From Cyanobacteria bacterium SIG28 (lineage in GTDB: Bacteria > Cyanobacteriota > Vampirovibrionia > Gastranaerophilales > Gastranaerophilaceae), in the NCBI GenBank assembly GCA_015152525.1, contig SUTU01000010.1, positions 1-64,000 of the forward strand: a stretch of 64,000 bases of DNA, written 5' to 3'. Position 1 is the first letter of the stretch. Each line of letters begins with the position of its first letter. The notes under the pieces were generated by a model. That model was not told the origin of the DNA, made no database searches, and saw only the letters and a program-made list of their open reading frames with translations. Shown in pieces: positions 25,917 through 36,042 of the stretch. Position numbers and translations under genes: made by a program.

Positions 25917-26987
25917 ATGCTTATTGAGAAATACTTGGAAGTAGTTGTAAAGCAAAGAGGTTCAGATTTGCACATCTCTGCTGGTTTACCGCCGGTTGTT
26001 CGTATTGACGGTTGCCTTCAAAGAATGGATGTGCCGGCTTTGAAACCGGAAGAAGTTGAACTGCTTCTTATCCCTATGCTTAATAAGGAACAAAGACGTA
26101 AATTAGAACAAGATTGGGAATTGGACTTTTCGTATGGTGTTCAAGGTTTAGGCAGATTTAGGGTAAACATTTATAAGGACAGAGGTAATTATGCGGCTGC
26201 ATTCCGTGTTATTGCATCAAAAGTTCCTTCATTTAAAGAATTAGGTTTATCAGAAACGGTTAGAAAGATTGCTGAGAAACCTCGTGGTTTGGTATTGGTT
26301 ACCGGTCCTACAGGTTCAGGTAAATCAACAACCTTGGCTGCAATGATTAACTATATTAACGAAACTCGTTCTGAACACATTTTGACAATTGAGGACCCTA
26401 TCGAGTTTATTCACCCGTCAAAACGTTCAATAATTCACCAAAGAGAATTGGGTCAAGATACAAGAAGTTTCGCAAACGCTTTGAAGTCTGCACTTCGTGA
26501 AGACCCTGATATTATTCTTGTTGGTGAGATGAGGGATTTAGATACAATCAGATTAGCTTTGACAGCTGCAGAAACCGGACACTTAGTGTTTGGTACATTA
26601 CACACATCTTCTGCATCACAAACCATTGACCGTATTATTGACGTTTTCCCTGAAGGTCAACAACAACAAGTAAGGGTTCAGCTTTCAAACTCTTTGGTAG
26701 CTGTATTCTCACAAACATTGTTACCTTTGTTACAGGCTGACGGTACAAAAAGCGGTCGTGTAATGGCTCAAGAGTGTATGTTAGTTATTCCTGCTATTGC
26801 TAACTTAATTCGTGAAGCAAAAGCTGCTCAAATATACTCAACAATGCAAACAAACGCAGGTTTCGGTATGCAGACATTAGAAATGGCACTTCGTGATTTG
26901 TATATTAAGAAGAAAATCACTCTTGAAGATGCGCTTGCTCGTTCAAGCCGTCCTGAAGAGTTTAAACGTGGATTACAAAATTCATAG
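25917..26987 (+). CDS. pilT: Twitching-motility ATPase PilT
   Basis: PilT powers retraction of type IV pili at the inner face of the membrane. The 356-residue protein shows the N-terminal PAS-like domain (GSDLHISAGLPPVVR), Walker A (GPTGSGKST), the Asp box (LTIEDPIEF), Walker B (DIILVGEMRD), the His box (GHLVFGTLHTSSA) and the AIRNLIRE-type signature (VIPAIANLIREAKAAQI), which is specific to PilT rather than PilB. It is monocistronic with its own promoter and terminator. Confidence 0.96.
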   Translation: MLIEKYLEVVVKQRGSDLHISAGLPPVVRIDGCLQRMDVPALKPEEVELLLIPMLNKEQRRKLEQDWELDFSYGVQGLGRFRVNIYKDRGNYAAAFRVIASKVPSFKELGLSETVRKIAEKPRGLVLVTGPTGSGKSTTLAAMINYINETRSEHILTIEDPIEFIHPSKRSIIHQRELGQDTRSFANALKSALREDPDIILVGEMRDLDTIRLALTAAETGHLVFGTLHTSSASQTIDRIIDVFPEGQQQQVRVQLSNSLVAVFSQTLLPLLQADGTKSGRVMAQECMLVIPAIANLIREAKAAQIYSTMQTNAGFGMQTLEMALRDLYIKKKITLEDALARSSRPEEFKRGLQNS

Positions 26988-27000
26988 AGATAAACAAATT

Positions 27001-27033
27001 AAAAACCACCCGATTTCAAACGGGTGGTTTTTT
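27001..27033 (+). terminator. Rho-independent terminator of pilT
   Basis: AAACCACCCG and CGGGTGGTTT pair around TTTCAAA, followed by T6. Confidence 0.85.
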
Positions 27034-27115
27034 GCATGTTATCACTACTAGACAAAATAAATTGCTTGTTATACAATTGTAAATAATTGTTAATATCTTA
27101 ATCAAGAGGTTAAAT

Positions 27116-27358
27116 ATGGATCAAATAATAAAAGTAGCTTGGGACTTAAACGAAAACAGCGAAAACAGATATAAACTGGTTTATGAAATTGCTGAATTAG
27201 CAAAAAAATTAGTTGATGAAACCCAAATGAAAAAAGCCCGAGATGAGTTCGGATTCGATGAAGTTGTTGCAGATAGTTCTTATAAAAAAGAAAATCCTGT
27301 TGAACACGCTATTATGGTGAAAGCTTCTGAATCTGACAATACTGAACTGGTTGGCTAG
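27116..27358 (+). CDS. rpoZ: RNA polymerase omega subunit
   Basis: The 80-residue protein has the omega core NRYKLVYEIAELAKKLVDE (N-R-Y-x-L-V-x-x-I-A), then NPVEHAIMVKA in place of K-P-V-x-x-A-I, and ends NTELVG. The order, spacing and end resemble cyanobacterial omega (ending PEIIG). Omega helps assemble and stabilise beta-prime. The linker between the two motifs is longer than usual. AAGAGG precedes the ATG. It is monocistronic. Confidence 0.75.
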   Translation: MDQIIKVAWDLNENSENRYKLVYEIAELAKKLVDETQMKKARDEFGFDEVVADSSYKKENPVEHAIMVKASESDNTELVG

Positions 27359-27376
27359 ATTCAAATAGATGTTTTT

Positions 27377-27411
27377 AAAGAGGCTTCTCCAGCGAGAAGC
27401 CTCTTTTTTAT
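27377..27411 (+). terminator. Rho-independent terminator of rpoZ
   Basis: AGAGGCTTCTC pairs with GAGAAGCCTCT, followed by T6. Confidence 0.85.
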
Positions 27412-27525
27412 ATGTTTAGTTTTGCTGATAGAAAAACGGTAAAAATATTAAATTTTTGTAACAAAAATAATATTAAAAGGCAATTTTTTATATTCACATG
27501 ATTTAAGTTGAAAGGAAGGTCGAAA

Positions 27526-27579
27526 ATGATAAAAAACAAATATTCTAAAAAATTAATGAATTTAAGATGGGGTTTGTAG
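27526..27579 (+). CDS. Possible 17-aa leader peptide
   Basis: ATG at 27526 follows GGAAGG and opens a short basic frame (MIKNKYSKKLMNLRWGL) that stops 4 bp before the ATG of the 434-aa gene. The ribosome site is better than that of the downstream start. It could be a coupling or leader ORF, or could simply position ribosomes. It is too short to judge by composition. Confidence 0.3.
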   Translation: MIKNKYSKKLMNLRWGL

Positions 27580-27583
27580 GATT

Positions 27584-28888
27584 ATGGTAAATGTAGCTAC
27601 AGTATTTTCAACTCTTGGAAATCCCAATTCTCTTTGGCCTCTTGCAATAAAGGATACTGCCTCAAGTGCAGGTATGACTGTTGCATCTTACGTTACAGGT
27701 AAAGAAGAAGGGTATGATAGATTAATCGATGAAGGCGGAACAGAAGGTGTTTGGCTTTGTTCTATTCCGGCTTATAAATATTGTTATGATAAAACCATTT
27801 TTAAAGCAATTGACTTAGATTCTAAATTTGATGCAAGAAATTTAAAAGACAAAACTGTTTTAGAAAAAGCAAAAGAATATGCGCCGACCAAAGAGGTTAA
27901 AAATAATATTGAAAAAATAATGAAAAACGAATCATTGTTTAAAAAAGCTGCTACCGGAAAATTTTTGGCATCAACAGCTTTAGCAATTGGCACATATATT
28001 GGCTTAACCCGTTGGAAACAAAATTATACGGAAAATAAGATTAGAAAGAATTTATTAGCTGAACATAACGAAAAACAAGCTAAAGAAAAAGAAGCTAAAA
28101 ACAACAATTTGGAGAACCCTAATTTTAAAGGGCTTGGTAGTGTAGTTGAAAGTTTTGCATTTTCTCCGGTTAAAAATATGTGGATTTTAGATGGTTCAAT
28201 TACTGCAGAAAGATTGGCTGACTCAAGAAATACGCAAGAGTTGGTTGGTTATGCAATAAAAGAAGCGTCATTGCTGTTCTTTTTATACTATGCAGGTGGA
28301 AAAATCCAAGAAATAATAGAGAATAAAGCTGCAAAAAAAGGCAAACCGATAAACCTTGATGCGAGGGTGCTTGAGGATAAGAATTTCCAAAAAGCTTTTG
28401 AAAATAATGAAGTAGAAAAATCTTTGGAAGAATTTAAGAAGGCTAATACTTCTGATGTTGCGTTGTATGAATTTTTACATAAAAATCCTGATAATTTAGT
28501 TGTAAAAACTGCTAAAAAGTCCGACATAATCGGTATGTATAAAGAACCTCAAGGTTTGTTTAAAAAATCAAAAGTAACTGATAAAATAGATACGAGAAAA
28601 TTTATCGACCTAAATGAAGTGAAGGGTGTAAATGAAAAGATTGAGCAACTTTATAAAGAATATAAAAAAGCGCTTCAGAATGGTGATACAAGTGATAAAT
28701 TTTTTAACGGAATTAAAAATCTTAAAAGAAAATCTATTATTACAAACATTGCAACTTGTATTTTTGCATTAGGTGTTGTTACACCGGGAATTATGCTTGC
28801 AAAAAGATTGCTTAAAGGTGATGACAAAGAGTTTCAAACTAAAAAAGATATAAGAGAACAAATGATAAAAGAAGGTTTAATAGCTTAA
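27584..28888 (+). CDS. Membrane-associated protein, cassette type A-like, unpaired
   Basis: This unrecognised 434-residue protein has hydrophobic segments near 125-142, 222-240 and 390-410, separated by long lysine/glutamate-rich helical stretches. NPNFKGLGSVVESF, in the middle, repeats the local F-K-G motif. Layout and composition resemble the 428-aa protein at 46573-47859, but no type B partner follows. A possible 17-codon leader ORF precedes it and a TTGTAAC box lies about 125 bp upstream. Confidence 0.6.
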   Translation: MVNVATVFSTLGNPNSLWPLAIKDTASSAGMTVASYVTGKEEGYDRLIDEGGTEGVWLCSIPAYKYCYDKTIFKAIDLDSKFDARNLKDKTVLEKAKEYAPTKEVKNNIEKIMKNESLFKKAATGKFLASTALAIGTYIGLTRWKQNYTENKIRKNLLAEHNEKQAKEKEAKNNNLENPNFKGLGSVVESFAFSPVKNMWILDGSITAERLADSRNTQELVGYAIKEASLLFFLYYAGGKIQEIIENKAAKKGKPINLDARVLEDKNFQKAFENNEVEKSLEEFKKANTSDVALYEFLHKNPDNLVVKTAKKSDIIGMYKEPQGLFKKSKVTDKIDTRKFIDLNEVKGVNEKIEQLYKEYKKALQNGDTSDKFFNGIKNLKRKSIITNIATCIFALGVVTPGIMLAKRLLKGDDKEFQTKKDIREQMIKEGLIA

Positions 28889-28919
28889 ACCTTCTTTTAA
28901 ATAACTTATATTAAAATTA

Positions 28920-29798
28920 TTAAATAGAATCTAAAGTGAAGATTAATTCAGCTTTTTCTGCTTTTGTCAGTTCAACTAAAGGTCGTCTAACGTATTCTTC
29001 GATTAAACCTTTATATGCCAAAGCTGCTTTTACCGGTACAGGGTTTGGTGCCATAAATAATTTTTTGAAAATTGGATAAAGTTTCATATGCATATTTTTA
29101 GCAGTCATTGCATCACCGGTTTTGAAATTTCTAATCATTGATTTAATTTCTTTACCGAATAAATGAGAAGCAACTGAAATTACACCGTGAGCACCAAGAG
29201 ATAACATAGGTAATGTCAAACTGTCATCTCCTGAATATATTGTGAAATCAGAAGGACAAGCAGATTTTAATTCTGTTATTGTGTCCATATCGCCGAAACT
29301 TTGTTTTAAAGCAACAATATTTTCATATTTTCTTGCAAGTGTTTTAACTGTATCTACAGACATGTTAACACCTGTTCTGGAAGGAATATTGTATAAAATT
29401 ACAGGAATATTTACAGATTCAGCTACAGCAGAAAAATGTTCAATCATTCCGCTTTGTGAAGGTTTGTTGTAATAAGGTACAACAGACAAAATTGCATCAG
29501 CGTCATTTTTTTCTGCTAATTTTGCTGTTCTTATAGCTGTTTCAGTAGAGTTTGAGCCTGTTCCCATAATAACTTTAGCTTGTTTGTTTACGGCTCTTTT
29601 TGCGCTACATAAAATTTCAATTTCTTCATCGTAAGTAAGAGTAGGCGCTTCGCCGGTTGTTCCTGTAACTAGAACTGCATCAGAACCTGTATTTGCAAGC
29701 AAATATGCTAACGATTCAACTTTCTCATAATCAACTTCCCTTTTTTCATTAAAAGGTGTTACCATTGCTGTAATTACTTCGCCTGCATCGTATCTCAT
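28920..29798 (-). CDS. dapA: 4-hydroxy-tetrahydrodipicolinate synthase
   Basis: DapA condenses pyruvate and aspartate semialdehyde in lysine and diaminopimelate synthesis. The 292-residue TIM barrel has the catalytic Thr pair in VTGTTGEAPTL, the Tyr in LYNIPSRTGVN and the Schiff-base Lys in IVALKQSFGD. SGDDSLTLPMLSLGAHGVIS is also typical. It is the third gene of a unit with panC and a membrane protein. Confidence 0.97.
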   Translation of the reverse strand: MRYDAGEVITAMVTPFNEKREVDYEKVESLAYLLANTGSDAVLVTGTTGEAPTLTYDEEIEILCSAKRAVNKQAKVIMGTGSNSTETAIRTAKLAEKNDADAILSVVPYYNKPSQSGMIEHFSAVAESVNIPVILYNIPSRTGVNMSVDTVKTLARKYENIVALKQSFGDMDTITELKSACPSDFTIYSGDDSLTLPMLSLGAHGVISVASHLFGKEIKSMIRNFKTGDAMTAKNMHMKLYPIFKKLFMAPNPVPVKAALAYKGLIEEYVRRPLVELTKAEKAELIFTLDSI

Positions 29799-29827
29799 TT
29801 TATTTTATACTCCTCTGTATTTTCTAA

Positions 29828-30676
29828 TTATTCAACAAATTCAAAAACTTCAAAAGTGCCTTTATCACTTTGGAAAACGCCCAATTGTGATAAATTATAT
29901 TTTTGGTTTTTGTTATAGCTATATCTGTATTGTGTATCTGACATGGTAATTATTTTGTTTTCCATTTTAAGCTTAATCAATTTATCTAATTGTTCTTGTT
30001 CTGTAACATTGTTATTTGAGAAAATTTGAACACAAATAATTAAATTAAATCGTCTTTTTGTAAACAATATTTCTCTTAAACATGCTATAACACTGTCAAT
30101 ATGATTAAAATCGTTAAAGCTATATAAAAATCCGTCTTGGTATTGTACCGGAATTGTTGATGTTGCAGCAATTATTTTTTTATTAATTGCTTTAGTTTCT
30201 TCTTCCATATTAATTTCATCGATTTCCTTTTTAGCTTGTGCTGCAACATAAATCTGGTATTTTTTTATTTTAATTTGTTCCAGTAAATTTTGTTCATTAA
30301 GAGAGTTGTTGTATAAATCTTCTTCTCTTTTAATACAAAAATCTCTTACGCCGGAGTATGTATTTTCAGCTTTTTCAATAACCATTTGTAAAAAATTTAA
30401 AATGTAGTATGCTAATACACATAATACAAGTGCATAAATGTATTTATATTCTAAAACTGCACCCAAAAATTCTTTTTTATCATTTGATATCATTGATGCC
30501 GTATCAACAATAGAACTCAAAGTTGATGAAAAAATACTTACAAAACCCCAATCAGCAGAAAGAACATTTTGTATCCAATATACAACCAATAGCATAAAAA
30601 GAAATACTGAACATATTTTTAAAAAATAAATTAAATTTTTTAAATATGAAAACAATTCTAAAGCCAATTTATGCAT
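29828..30676 (-). CDS. Two-helix membrane protein with coiled coil, between panC and dapA
   Basis: This unrecognised 282-residue protein has two N-terminal membrane helices (about 20-38 and 75-95). A charged coiled coil (EQNLLEQIKIKKYQIYVAAQ and after) and a cytoplasmic alpha/beta domain to the end follow. Its start abuts the panC stop without a gap, so it is co-translated with panC. The operon position gives no clear link to pantothenate or lysine synthesis. Confidence 0.65.
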   Translation of the reverse strand: MHKLALELFSYLKNLIYFLKICSVFLFMLLVVYWIQNVLSADWGFVSIFSSTLSSIVDTASMISNDKKEFLGAVLEYKYIYALVLCVLAYYILNFLQMVIEKAENTYSGVRDFCIKREEDLYNNSLNEQNLLEQIKIKKYQIYVAAQAKKEIDEINMEEETKAINKKIIAATSTIPVQYQDGFLYSFNDFNHIDSVIACLREILFTKRRFNLIICVQIFSNNNVTEQEQLDKLIKLKMENKIITMSDTQYRYSYNKNQKYNLSQLGVFQSDKGTFEVFEFVE

Positions 30677-31564
30677 CTAAAACCCTCCAAAGGTAATATT
30701 ATCTATAAGTCTTACACCATCAACTTTACAAGCAATAAGTGCGATAGAATTTTCATCTGCTTCTTTTTTCTCTTCCAGACTATCTTTGTCTAATATTTCA
30801 AGATAATCTAACTCGTGCTTGTTTGTTAAATATGTATAAGCAGTTTCTTTTAAAGCTTCTACATTTGTAATACCTTTATTATAACACATTTTAATATTAT
30901 TCAAAATCTGATTTAAAACTAAAGCATCTTTTTTACCTTCTTCTGATAAATATTTATTTCTGGAACTTAATGCCAGTCCGGATTTTTCCCTTACAATCGG
31001 GCATTGAATAATTTGAATAGGAATATTCAAATCTTTAACCATTTTTTTAATAATAATAACTTGTTGTGCATCTTTTTGTCCAAAAAATGCTAAGTCCGGT
31101 TGAACAATATTAAATAATTTCATAACTACAGTGCAAACCCCGTCAAAATGACCTACACGAGATTTTCCGCAAAGTTTGTTTACATAGAAAAAAGGAGGAC
31201 AAACATAGGTTAAAATGTCGTTTGATAAACGTTCAAGTTTAGAATTTTCATTCTCATTTGAATTTGTACCATACATTTCTGCCGGAGTTGGTGCAAAAAC
31301 AATGTCCACACCTTCTGAGTCGCATAATTTTGTATCAGCATCTAATGTTCTTGGATATTTATCAAAATCTTCAGATGGACCAAATTGAATTGGGTTTACA
31401 AAAACAGAAACAACAACTTTATCGCATTCAGCTTTTGCTTTTTTTATAAGGCTTAAATGACCTTCATGTAAAGCACCCATTGTTGGAACTAAACCAACTT
31501 TAAGCCCTTCGGTTTTCCATTTTTTTACTTCCGCTCTTACTTCGTCTATTCTATTTAATAACAT
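30677..31564 (-). CDS. panC: Pantothenate synthetase
   Basis: PanC joins pantoate and beta-alanine with ATP. The 295-residue protein has the HIGH-type motif in PTMGALHEGHLSLI, VVSVFVNPIQFGPSEDFDKYPR, FFGQKDAQQVIIIKKM and the KMSKS-like SSRNKYLS. It heads a three-gene unit (panC, membrane protein, dapA). panB and panD are not in the window. Confidence 0.97.
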   Translation of the reverse strand: MLLNRIDEVRAEVKKWKTEGLKVGLVPTMGALHEGHLSLIKKAKAECDKVVVSVFVNPIQFGPSEDFDKYPRTLDADTKLCDSEGVDIVFAPTPAEMYGTNSNENENSKLERLSNDILTYVCPPFFYVNKLCGKSRVGHFDGVCTVVMKLFNIVQPDLAFFGQKDAQQVIIIKKMVKDLNIPIQIIQCPIVREKSGLALSSRNKYLSEEGKKDALVLNQILNNIKMCYNKGITNVEALKETAYTYLTNKHELDYLEILDKDSLEEKKEADENSIALIACKVDGVRLIDNITFGGF

Positions 31565-31610
31565 TAATTACCTCTTCTGATATTGGTTAAAAACAATTCT
31601 AAAACATCTA

Positions 31611-32426
31611 TTACAAGTTTTTAACAACTTCTTTAACTAAAGTCTTAAATCTTTCTTTTGCAATATTAGCAGCATGAATAACATCGTTATGAGATAGTGC
31701 AACGGTACTAACACCTGCTGCAGAATTACAAATACAACTAATTCCAATTACCTCCATGTCTGCCCACTTAGCAACAATCGCTTCCGGTACGGTGGACATT
31801 CCAACAGCATCAGCACCAACAATTCTTGCCATTTTTACTTCTGCAGGTGTTTCGTAAGAAGGTCCGGTTAATGCCATATAAACACCTTCCTGAGTGTCGA
31901 TACCTAATTTTGAAGCTGTTTTCTTAACCATTTCTACTAATTTTGGTGAATAAACTTCACTCATATCAGGAAAACGATTTCCCATAGACTCGTCATTCGG
32001 TCCGATTAACGGATTTACATTCATATGGTTAATATGATCAGTAATTATCATTAAATCGGAAGGATTGAAAGCAGGATTTACACCACCGGCAGCGTTGGTT
32101 AAAATTACGGTTTTAACACCCAATTTTTTCATAACTTTTATAGGGAAAACAACTTTTTGTATAGGATGCCCTTCATAATAGTGAAAACGACCTTGCATCA
32201 TTACAACTTTTTTACCGTTAATTTCCGCAAAAACCAAACGGCTTTTGTGTCCGGAAACCTGTGAAGCTTCAAAGTTAGGGATTTCGCTATACGGAATTGA
32301 TAATTGACAAAATTCGTCAGCTAATTCGCCTAAGCCGGAACCCAATACAATTCCCACTTCCGGTTCAAAATCACCCAATTCTTTTTGAATTATTTCACGC
32401 AAAAAATCAACAGTATTATTTAACAT
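31611..32426 (-). CDS. Purine nucleoside phosphorylase (trimeric PNP type)
   Basis: The 271-residue enzyme phosphorolyses inosine and guanosine for purine salvage. Family motifs are VLGSGLGELAD (phosphate loop), MQGRFHYYEGH, LTNAAGGVNP and GPSYETPAEVKMAR with the purine-contact Glu. CICNSAAGVS replaces the common TNxAAG. Trimeric PNP length fits. It precedes panC by 47 bp on the same strand and may be read into it. Confidence 0.93.
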   Translation of the reverse strand: MLNNTVDFLREIIQKELGDFEPEVGIVLGSGLGELADEFCQLSIPYSEIPNFEASQVSGHKSRLVFAEINGKKVVMMQGRFHYYEGHPIQKVVFPIKVMKKLGVKTVILTNAAGGVNPAFNPSDLMIITDHINHMNVNPLIGPNDESMGNRFPDMSEVYSPKLVEMVKKTASKLGIDTQEGVYMALTGPSYETPAEVKMARIVGADAVGMSTVPEAIVAKWADMEVIGISCICNSAAGVSTVALSHNDVIHAANIAKERFKTLVKEVVKNL

Positions 32427-32643
32427 ATTAATCTCCCGAAACCCACTTAATTTTACCCCTTTTATAACATGCGGACAAGCTCGATTGTCAAACTGCCAAA
32501 CCTTATTTGCCCCTTTGGGTTCTTTGTTAATTATATTATAAATAAAATTAAAAATCTATTCTTGCAAAAAAATGTTGTCGTGTTTGATACCTGCTTTCAA
32601 TACGACTTACAATTATGATTCATCAAATATATAAAATATCAAT

Positions 32644-34434
32644 TTATATACTCTTGAATTTAACTAAATCTTGTTTACGCATTCTGATATTTTCAGGTGT
32701 AATTTCCACAAGTTCATCTTCTGCAATATATTCAAGACAATCTTCTAATGACAATTCTTTATGAGCTTGTAAAGTAACCATAACATCGGCTGTTGCACTT
32801 CTCATATTTGTCAATTTTTTTGTTTTACAAATATTTACCACAATATCTTGAGGTCTGTTACCTTCGCCGATAATCATTCCTCTGTAAACTTTGGTTTTAG
32901 GTGTTACAAAGAAAACGCCTCTGTCCTCAAATTGCGCTAATGCGTACGGAATTGCTTCACCTTGTTCGTGAGCAAGGATTGAACCGCTTCTTTGTTTAGG
33001 AATATCGCCGGCATAAGGTTTGTATTCATCAAAAGTATGATACATAATACCTTCACCACGTGTCATACGAATAAACTCTGAACGGAACCCAATCAAACCA
33101 CGAGCAGGTATAGAGAACTTCATGTTTGTTCTGCCGTTTGCGTTGTTCATTTCTTGCATTGTAGCTTTTCTGCCTGAAAGTCTGTCTATGCAAGAGCCCG
33201 CATATTCTTCAGGAACATCAATAAGCAAGTTTTCATAAGGTTCTTCAATATTTTCACCTTCACCTTTGAATATAACTTCCGGTTTTGAAACCTGAAACTC
33301 ATATCCTTCTCGACGCATAGTTTCTATTAAAATCCCTAAGTGTAATTCACCACGACCGCTAACTTTGAAACAATCAGTGGAGTCAGTATCTTCAACTCTT
33401 AAAGAAACATTTTTTTCTAATTCATCGTAAAGTCTTTTTCTTAACTGGCGTGATGTAACAAATTTACCTTCTTGTCCGGCAAAAGGACTGTCATTAACAG
33501 AAAAATTCATTTGCAAAGTCGGCTCATCAACTTTAATTAAAGGCAATGCTTCAATGTTATTTGTATCACAAAGAGTTTCACCTATTTGAATATCAGAAAA
33601 TCCCGCAATGCCTACAATATCACCAGCTTCTGCAGAGTCAATCTCAACACGTCCTAAATCTTTAAATCCGAATAATTTGTTAATTTTACCTCTGCTTACG
33701 GCACCATCTGCGTTAATCCATGCAACTTGATCTTGTGATTTAACTGCCCCGTTAACAATACGTCCAATAACAATTCTTCCTACATATTCATTATAATCAA
33801 GTGTTGTTGCTCTGAATTGGAACGGTTTTTGAGAATCACCCGTCGGTTCTTGAATATTTTCTAAAATACAATCAAGAAGCGGAATCATATCTTTTCTTTC
33901 ATCATCCAATTCTTTGATTGCAAAACCGTTCAAACTGCTTGCATACATATAAGGAAAATCTATTAAATCTTCTCTGTCAGTAAGTTCTGTAAATAAGTCA
34001 AAAACCTTATCTAATGTGCTATCAGGGTCAGCAGCAGGTTTATCAATTTTATTTAATACAACAATAATTTTTATACCTAATTCTAAAGCTTTTGATAAAA
34101 CAAATCTTGTTTGTGGCATAGGACCTTCGGCAGCATCAACGATAAGTAAAGCGCCGTCAACCATGCCTAATACACGTTCAACTTCGCCACCAAAATCAGC
34201 GTGTCCCGGTGTATCAACAACATTAATTTTTACACCTTTATAATCGATTGAGATGTTTTTAGAAAGAATTGTAATTCCTCTTTCACGTTCCAAATCGTTA
34301 CTATCAAGAACACGTTCTTGCATTTGTTGGTTTTCTCTAAAAGCACCTGCTTGTTTAAGTAAACAGTCAACCATAGTCGTTTTACCGTGGTCAACGTGTG
34401 CTATAATTGCTATATTTCTGATATTTTTTGCCAT
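32644..34434 (-). CDS. typA: Translational GTPase TypA/BipA
   Basis: The 596-residue ribosome-associated GTPase shows G1 ([15 protein letters not shown]), switch II G3 ([15 protein letters not shown]) and G4 (VLNKIDKP). EF-G-like domains II, III and V follow, then the TypA-specific C-terminal domain starting near [17 protein letters not shown]. TypA helps ribosome assembly under stress. It is monocistronic on the minus strand. Confidence 0.97.
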   Translation of the reverse strand: MAKNIRNIAIIAHVDHGKTTMVDCLLKQAGAFRENQQMQERVLDSNDLERERGITILSKNISIDYKGVKINVVDTPGHADFGGEVERVLGMVDGALLIVDAAEGPMPQTRFVLSKALELGIKIIVVLNKIDKPAADPDSTLDKVFDLFTELTDREDLIDFPYMYASSLNGFAIKELDDERKDMIPLLDCILENIQEPTGDSQKPFQFRATTLDYNEYVGRIVIGRIVNGAVKSQDQVAWINADGAVSRGKINKLFGFKDLGRVEIDSAEAGDIVGIAGFSDIQIGETLCDTNNIEALPLIKVDEPTLQMNFSVNDSPFAGQEGKFVTSRQLRKRLYDELEKNVSLRVEDTDSTDCFKVSGRGELHLGILIETMRREGYEFQVSKPEVIFKGEGENIEEPYENLLIDVPEEYAGSCIDRLSGRKATMQEMNNANGRTNMKFSIPARGLIGFRSEFIRMTRGEGIMYHTFDEYKPYAGDIPKQRSGSILAHEQGEAIPYALAQFEDRGVFFVTPKTKVYRGMIIGEGNRPQDIVVNICKTKKLTNMRSATADVMVTLQAHKELSLEDCLEYIAEDELVEITPENIRMRKQDLVKFKSI

Positions 34435-34545
34435 AATATTTTCCGTTTCTCTAGTGTAAAGTTTACACTTTTATTTTATTGGCTAAAGCTTAGATTGCAA
34501 GAGGAAATTTAGTGGGAATTGGTATTATTTGAATTGTAAAAAATG

Positions 34546-34584
34546 AAGTAGGCTTATCATTTTAACAGACAAGCCTACCATTTT
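34546..34584 (-). terminator. Terminator downstream of the AAA+ gene
   Basis: GTAGGCTT pairs with AAGCCTAC around a 15-nt loop. T-rich flanks lie on both sides. Confidence 0.6.
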
Positions 34585-34619
34585 TAGTATAAGAGTGTGG
34601 TTGATAAATTTTATACTTA

Positions 34620-35873
34620 TTAAGCAGCATTCATTAAGTTATTTGTTTTACTTGCAGGTGAGCCTTTAAGTTTCTTCGCTTCTTCTAAGTATTTAACTTG
34701 GAATGCATATTTTTTCAAATCAGTATCACTAACTTTATTCTTTTCAATAACTTCACCGAATATTTTTTGAGCTTCTTTACAAATCAATTCGATTTCACCA
34801 TTTGCATAACCTTCTTTTTTAAGTGTTTCAGCAAATTTAATAACATCTTTTGATTTGAAGAATTTATCCGGATCAATAGCACCAATGTCTTTTAAATACA
34901 TTTTCATTAATGCAAGGTTTTGTTTTTCATCAGGTAATGGAACTTCAACGTGATTATTAAATCTTCTTAATGCAATAGGGTCAACAATACCGTTTTTAGG
35001 GTGATAGTTTGAAGTCGCAATAATTGTAACGTTTTTACATTCTTTTCTTACTTTATCAAGACCTGTTAACACAGCAGCTCTTGTTTTTGCAGCTTCTTCT
35101 GCACCGTTTGCAGCATTATCATTAACTTTTCTTAGTACAGCGTCTATTTCATCAATACAAACAACGATATCTCTGTCTTTATGTTTAGCAGATTTTTCAA
35201 CAATTTTGTCAAAGAAGTCTGTAATTTTCATACTTGCCGCATCTTTAAACGGTGAACCTAAATCAGGATATTTTATACAAGCAAATAATGCACCTTTTTC
35301 TTGAGCAAATTGTTCTGCCGCATAAGATTTACCTGTACCGCCATGACCATATAAGTAAATAATTTCCGCACCATCTTTTACACCTGTCCAACTGCGTGCC
35401 TCATCAGACAATTTAGATTTAGAAATAATTTTATTTAATGAATCTTTTAATGCCGGTGAAGTTGTATCAGAATTAAGTGATGCTACAGCATCGGTGCCTT
35501 TTAAATCTTTCCATTTAAGTGCTGTAGTAGTCATATTTGATAAAGTTTTATCACCTTTACCTGTTAAACTTAAGATTAAGGTTGCAATAATTGCAAGTCC
35601 TGCACCAATAGATACGCCTAAACCGATTTTTTGCCAACGCTCTTGCTTTTTTTGTTTGGCTTTTTGTTCTTCCAACATTTTTTGCATTTGTATTTGAGGA
35701 TCAAACATCGGCGGCTGAGTATAAACAGGCGGACGTCTGTTTTCTCGTCTTACAAATTGATCGTTTCTGTCAGCTTTAAAATTAACACTTCGCATATTGT
35801 TTTGTGGTAATTTTTTTACAATTTCCGGTTGAGGTGCTGAAATAGTTGTACCAACTGGCTGTAAATTGTTCAT
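34620..35873 (-). CDS. Membrane-anchored AAA+ ATPase
   Basis: The 417-residue protein has a disordered, proline/glutamine-rich N-terminus with the local motif MRSVNFKADRND. A coiled segment (MQKMLEEQKAKQKKQERW) and one membrane helix (about 88-108, GLGVSIGAGLAIIATLILSL) follow. The AAA+ core has Walker A (YGHGGTGKSYAAEQFA), Walker B (IVVCIDEIDAVL), sensor 1 (VTIIATSNYHP) and an arginine-finger region (PIALRRFNNHV). Single-pass AAA+ proteins often remodel or degrade proteins at the membrane; no peptidase domain is present. It is divergent from the gene at 36043. Confidence 0.8.
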   Translation of the reverse strand: MNNLQPVGTTISAPQPEIVKKLPQNNMRSVNFKADRNDQFVRRENRRPPVYTQPPMFDPQIQMQKMLEEQKAKQKKQERWQKIGLGVSIGAGLAIIATLILSLTGKGDKTLSNMTTTALKWKDLKGTDAVASLNSDTTSPALKDSLNKIISKSKLSDEARSWTGVKDGAEIIYLYGHGGTGKSYAAEQFAQEKGALFACIKYPDLGSPFKDAASMKITDFFDKIVEKSAKHKDRDIVVCIDEIDAVLRKVNDNAANGAEEAAKTRAAVLTGLDKVRKECKNVTIIATSNYHPKNGIVDPIALRRFNNHVEVPLPDEKQNLALMKMYLKDIGAIDPDKFFKSKDVIKFAETLKKEGYANGEIELICKEAQKIFGEVIEKNKVSDTDLKKYAFQVKYLEEAKKLKGSPASKTNNLMNAA

Positions 35874-35981
35874 AATAACACATTCCTATACTTTAAATAC
35901 ACACTTCTATCATGTATAAAACAATTAGCTCTCTAAAATTGACTTTTTTGTAAAGATTTGTAAAATTTTTTTTAAAAAAAC

Positions 35982-36008
35982 TAAAGATTTTCTAAAAAAA
36001 GCCGATAA
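35982..36008 (+). promoter_or_regulatory. Sigma-28 (FliA-type) promoter
   Basis: TAAAGATT (35982-35989), 11 bp, GCCGATAA (36001-36008). The -10 box is an exact match to the FliA/SigD consensus and the -35 differs at one base. TTGTAA lies 34 bp upstream of the -35 box. Confidence 0.75.
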
Positions 36009-36042
36009 CAATAATATAAAGGAGCAAATAGGACTAGGAAAA

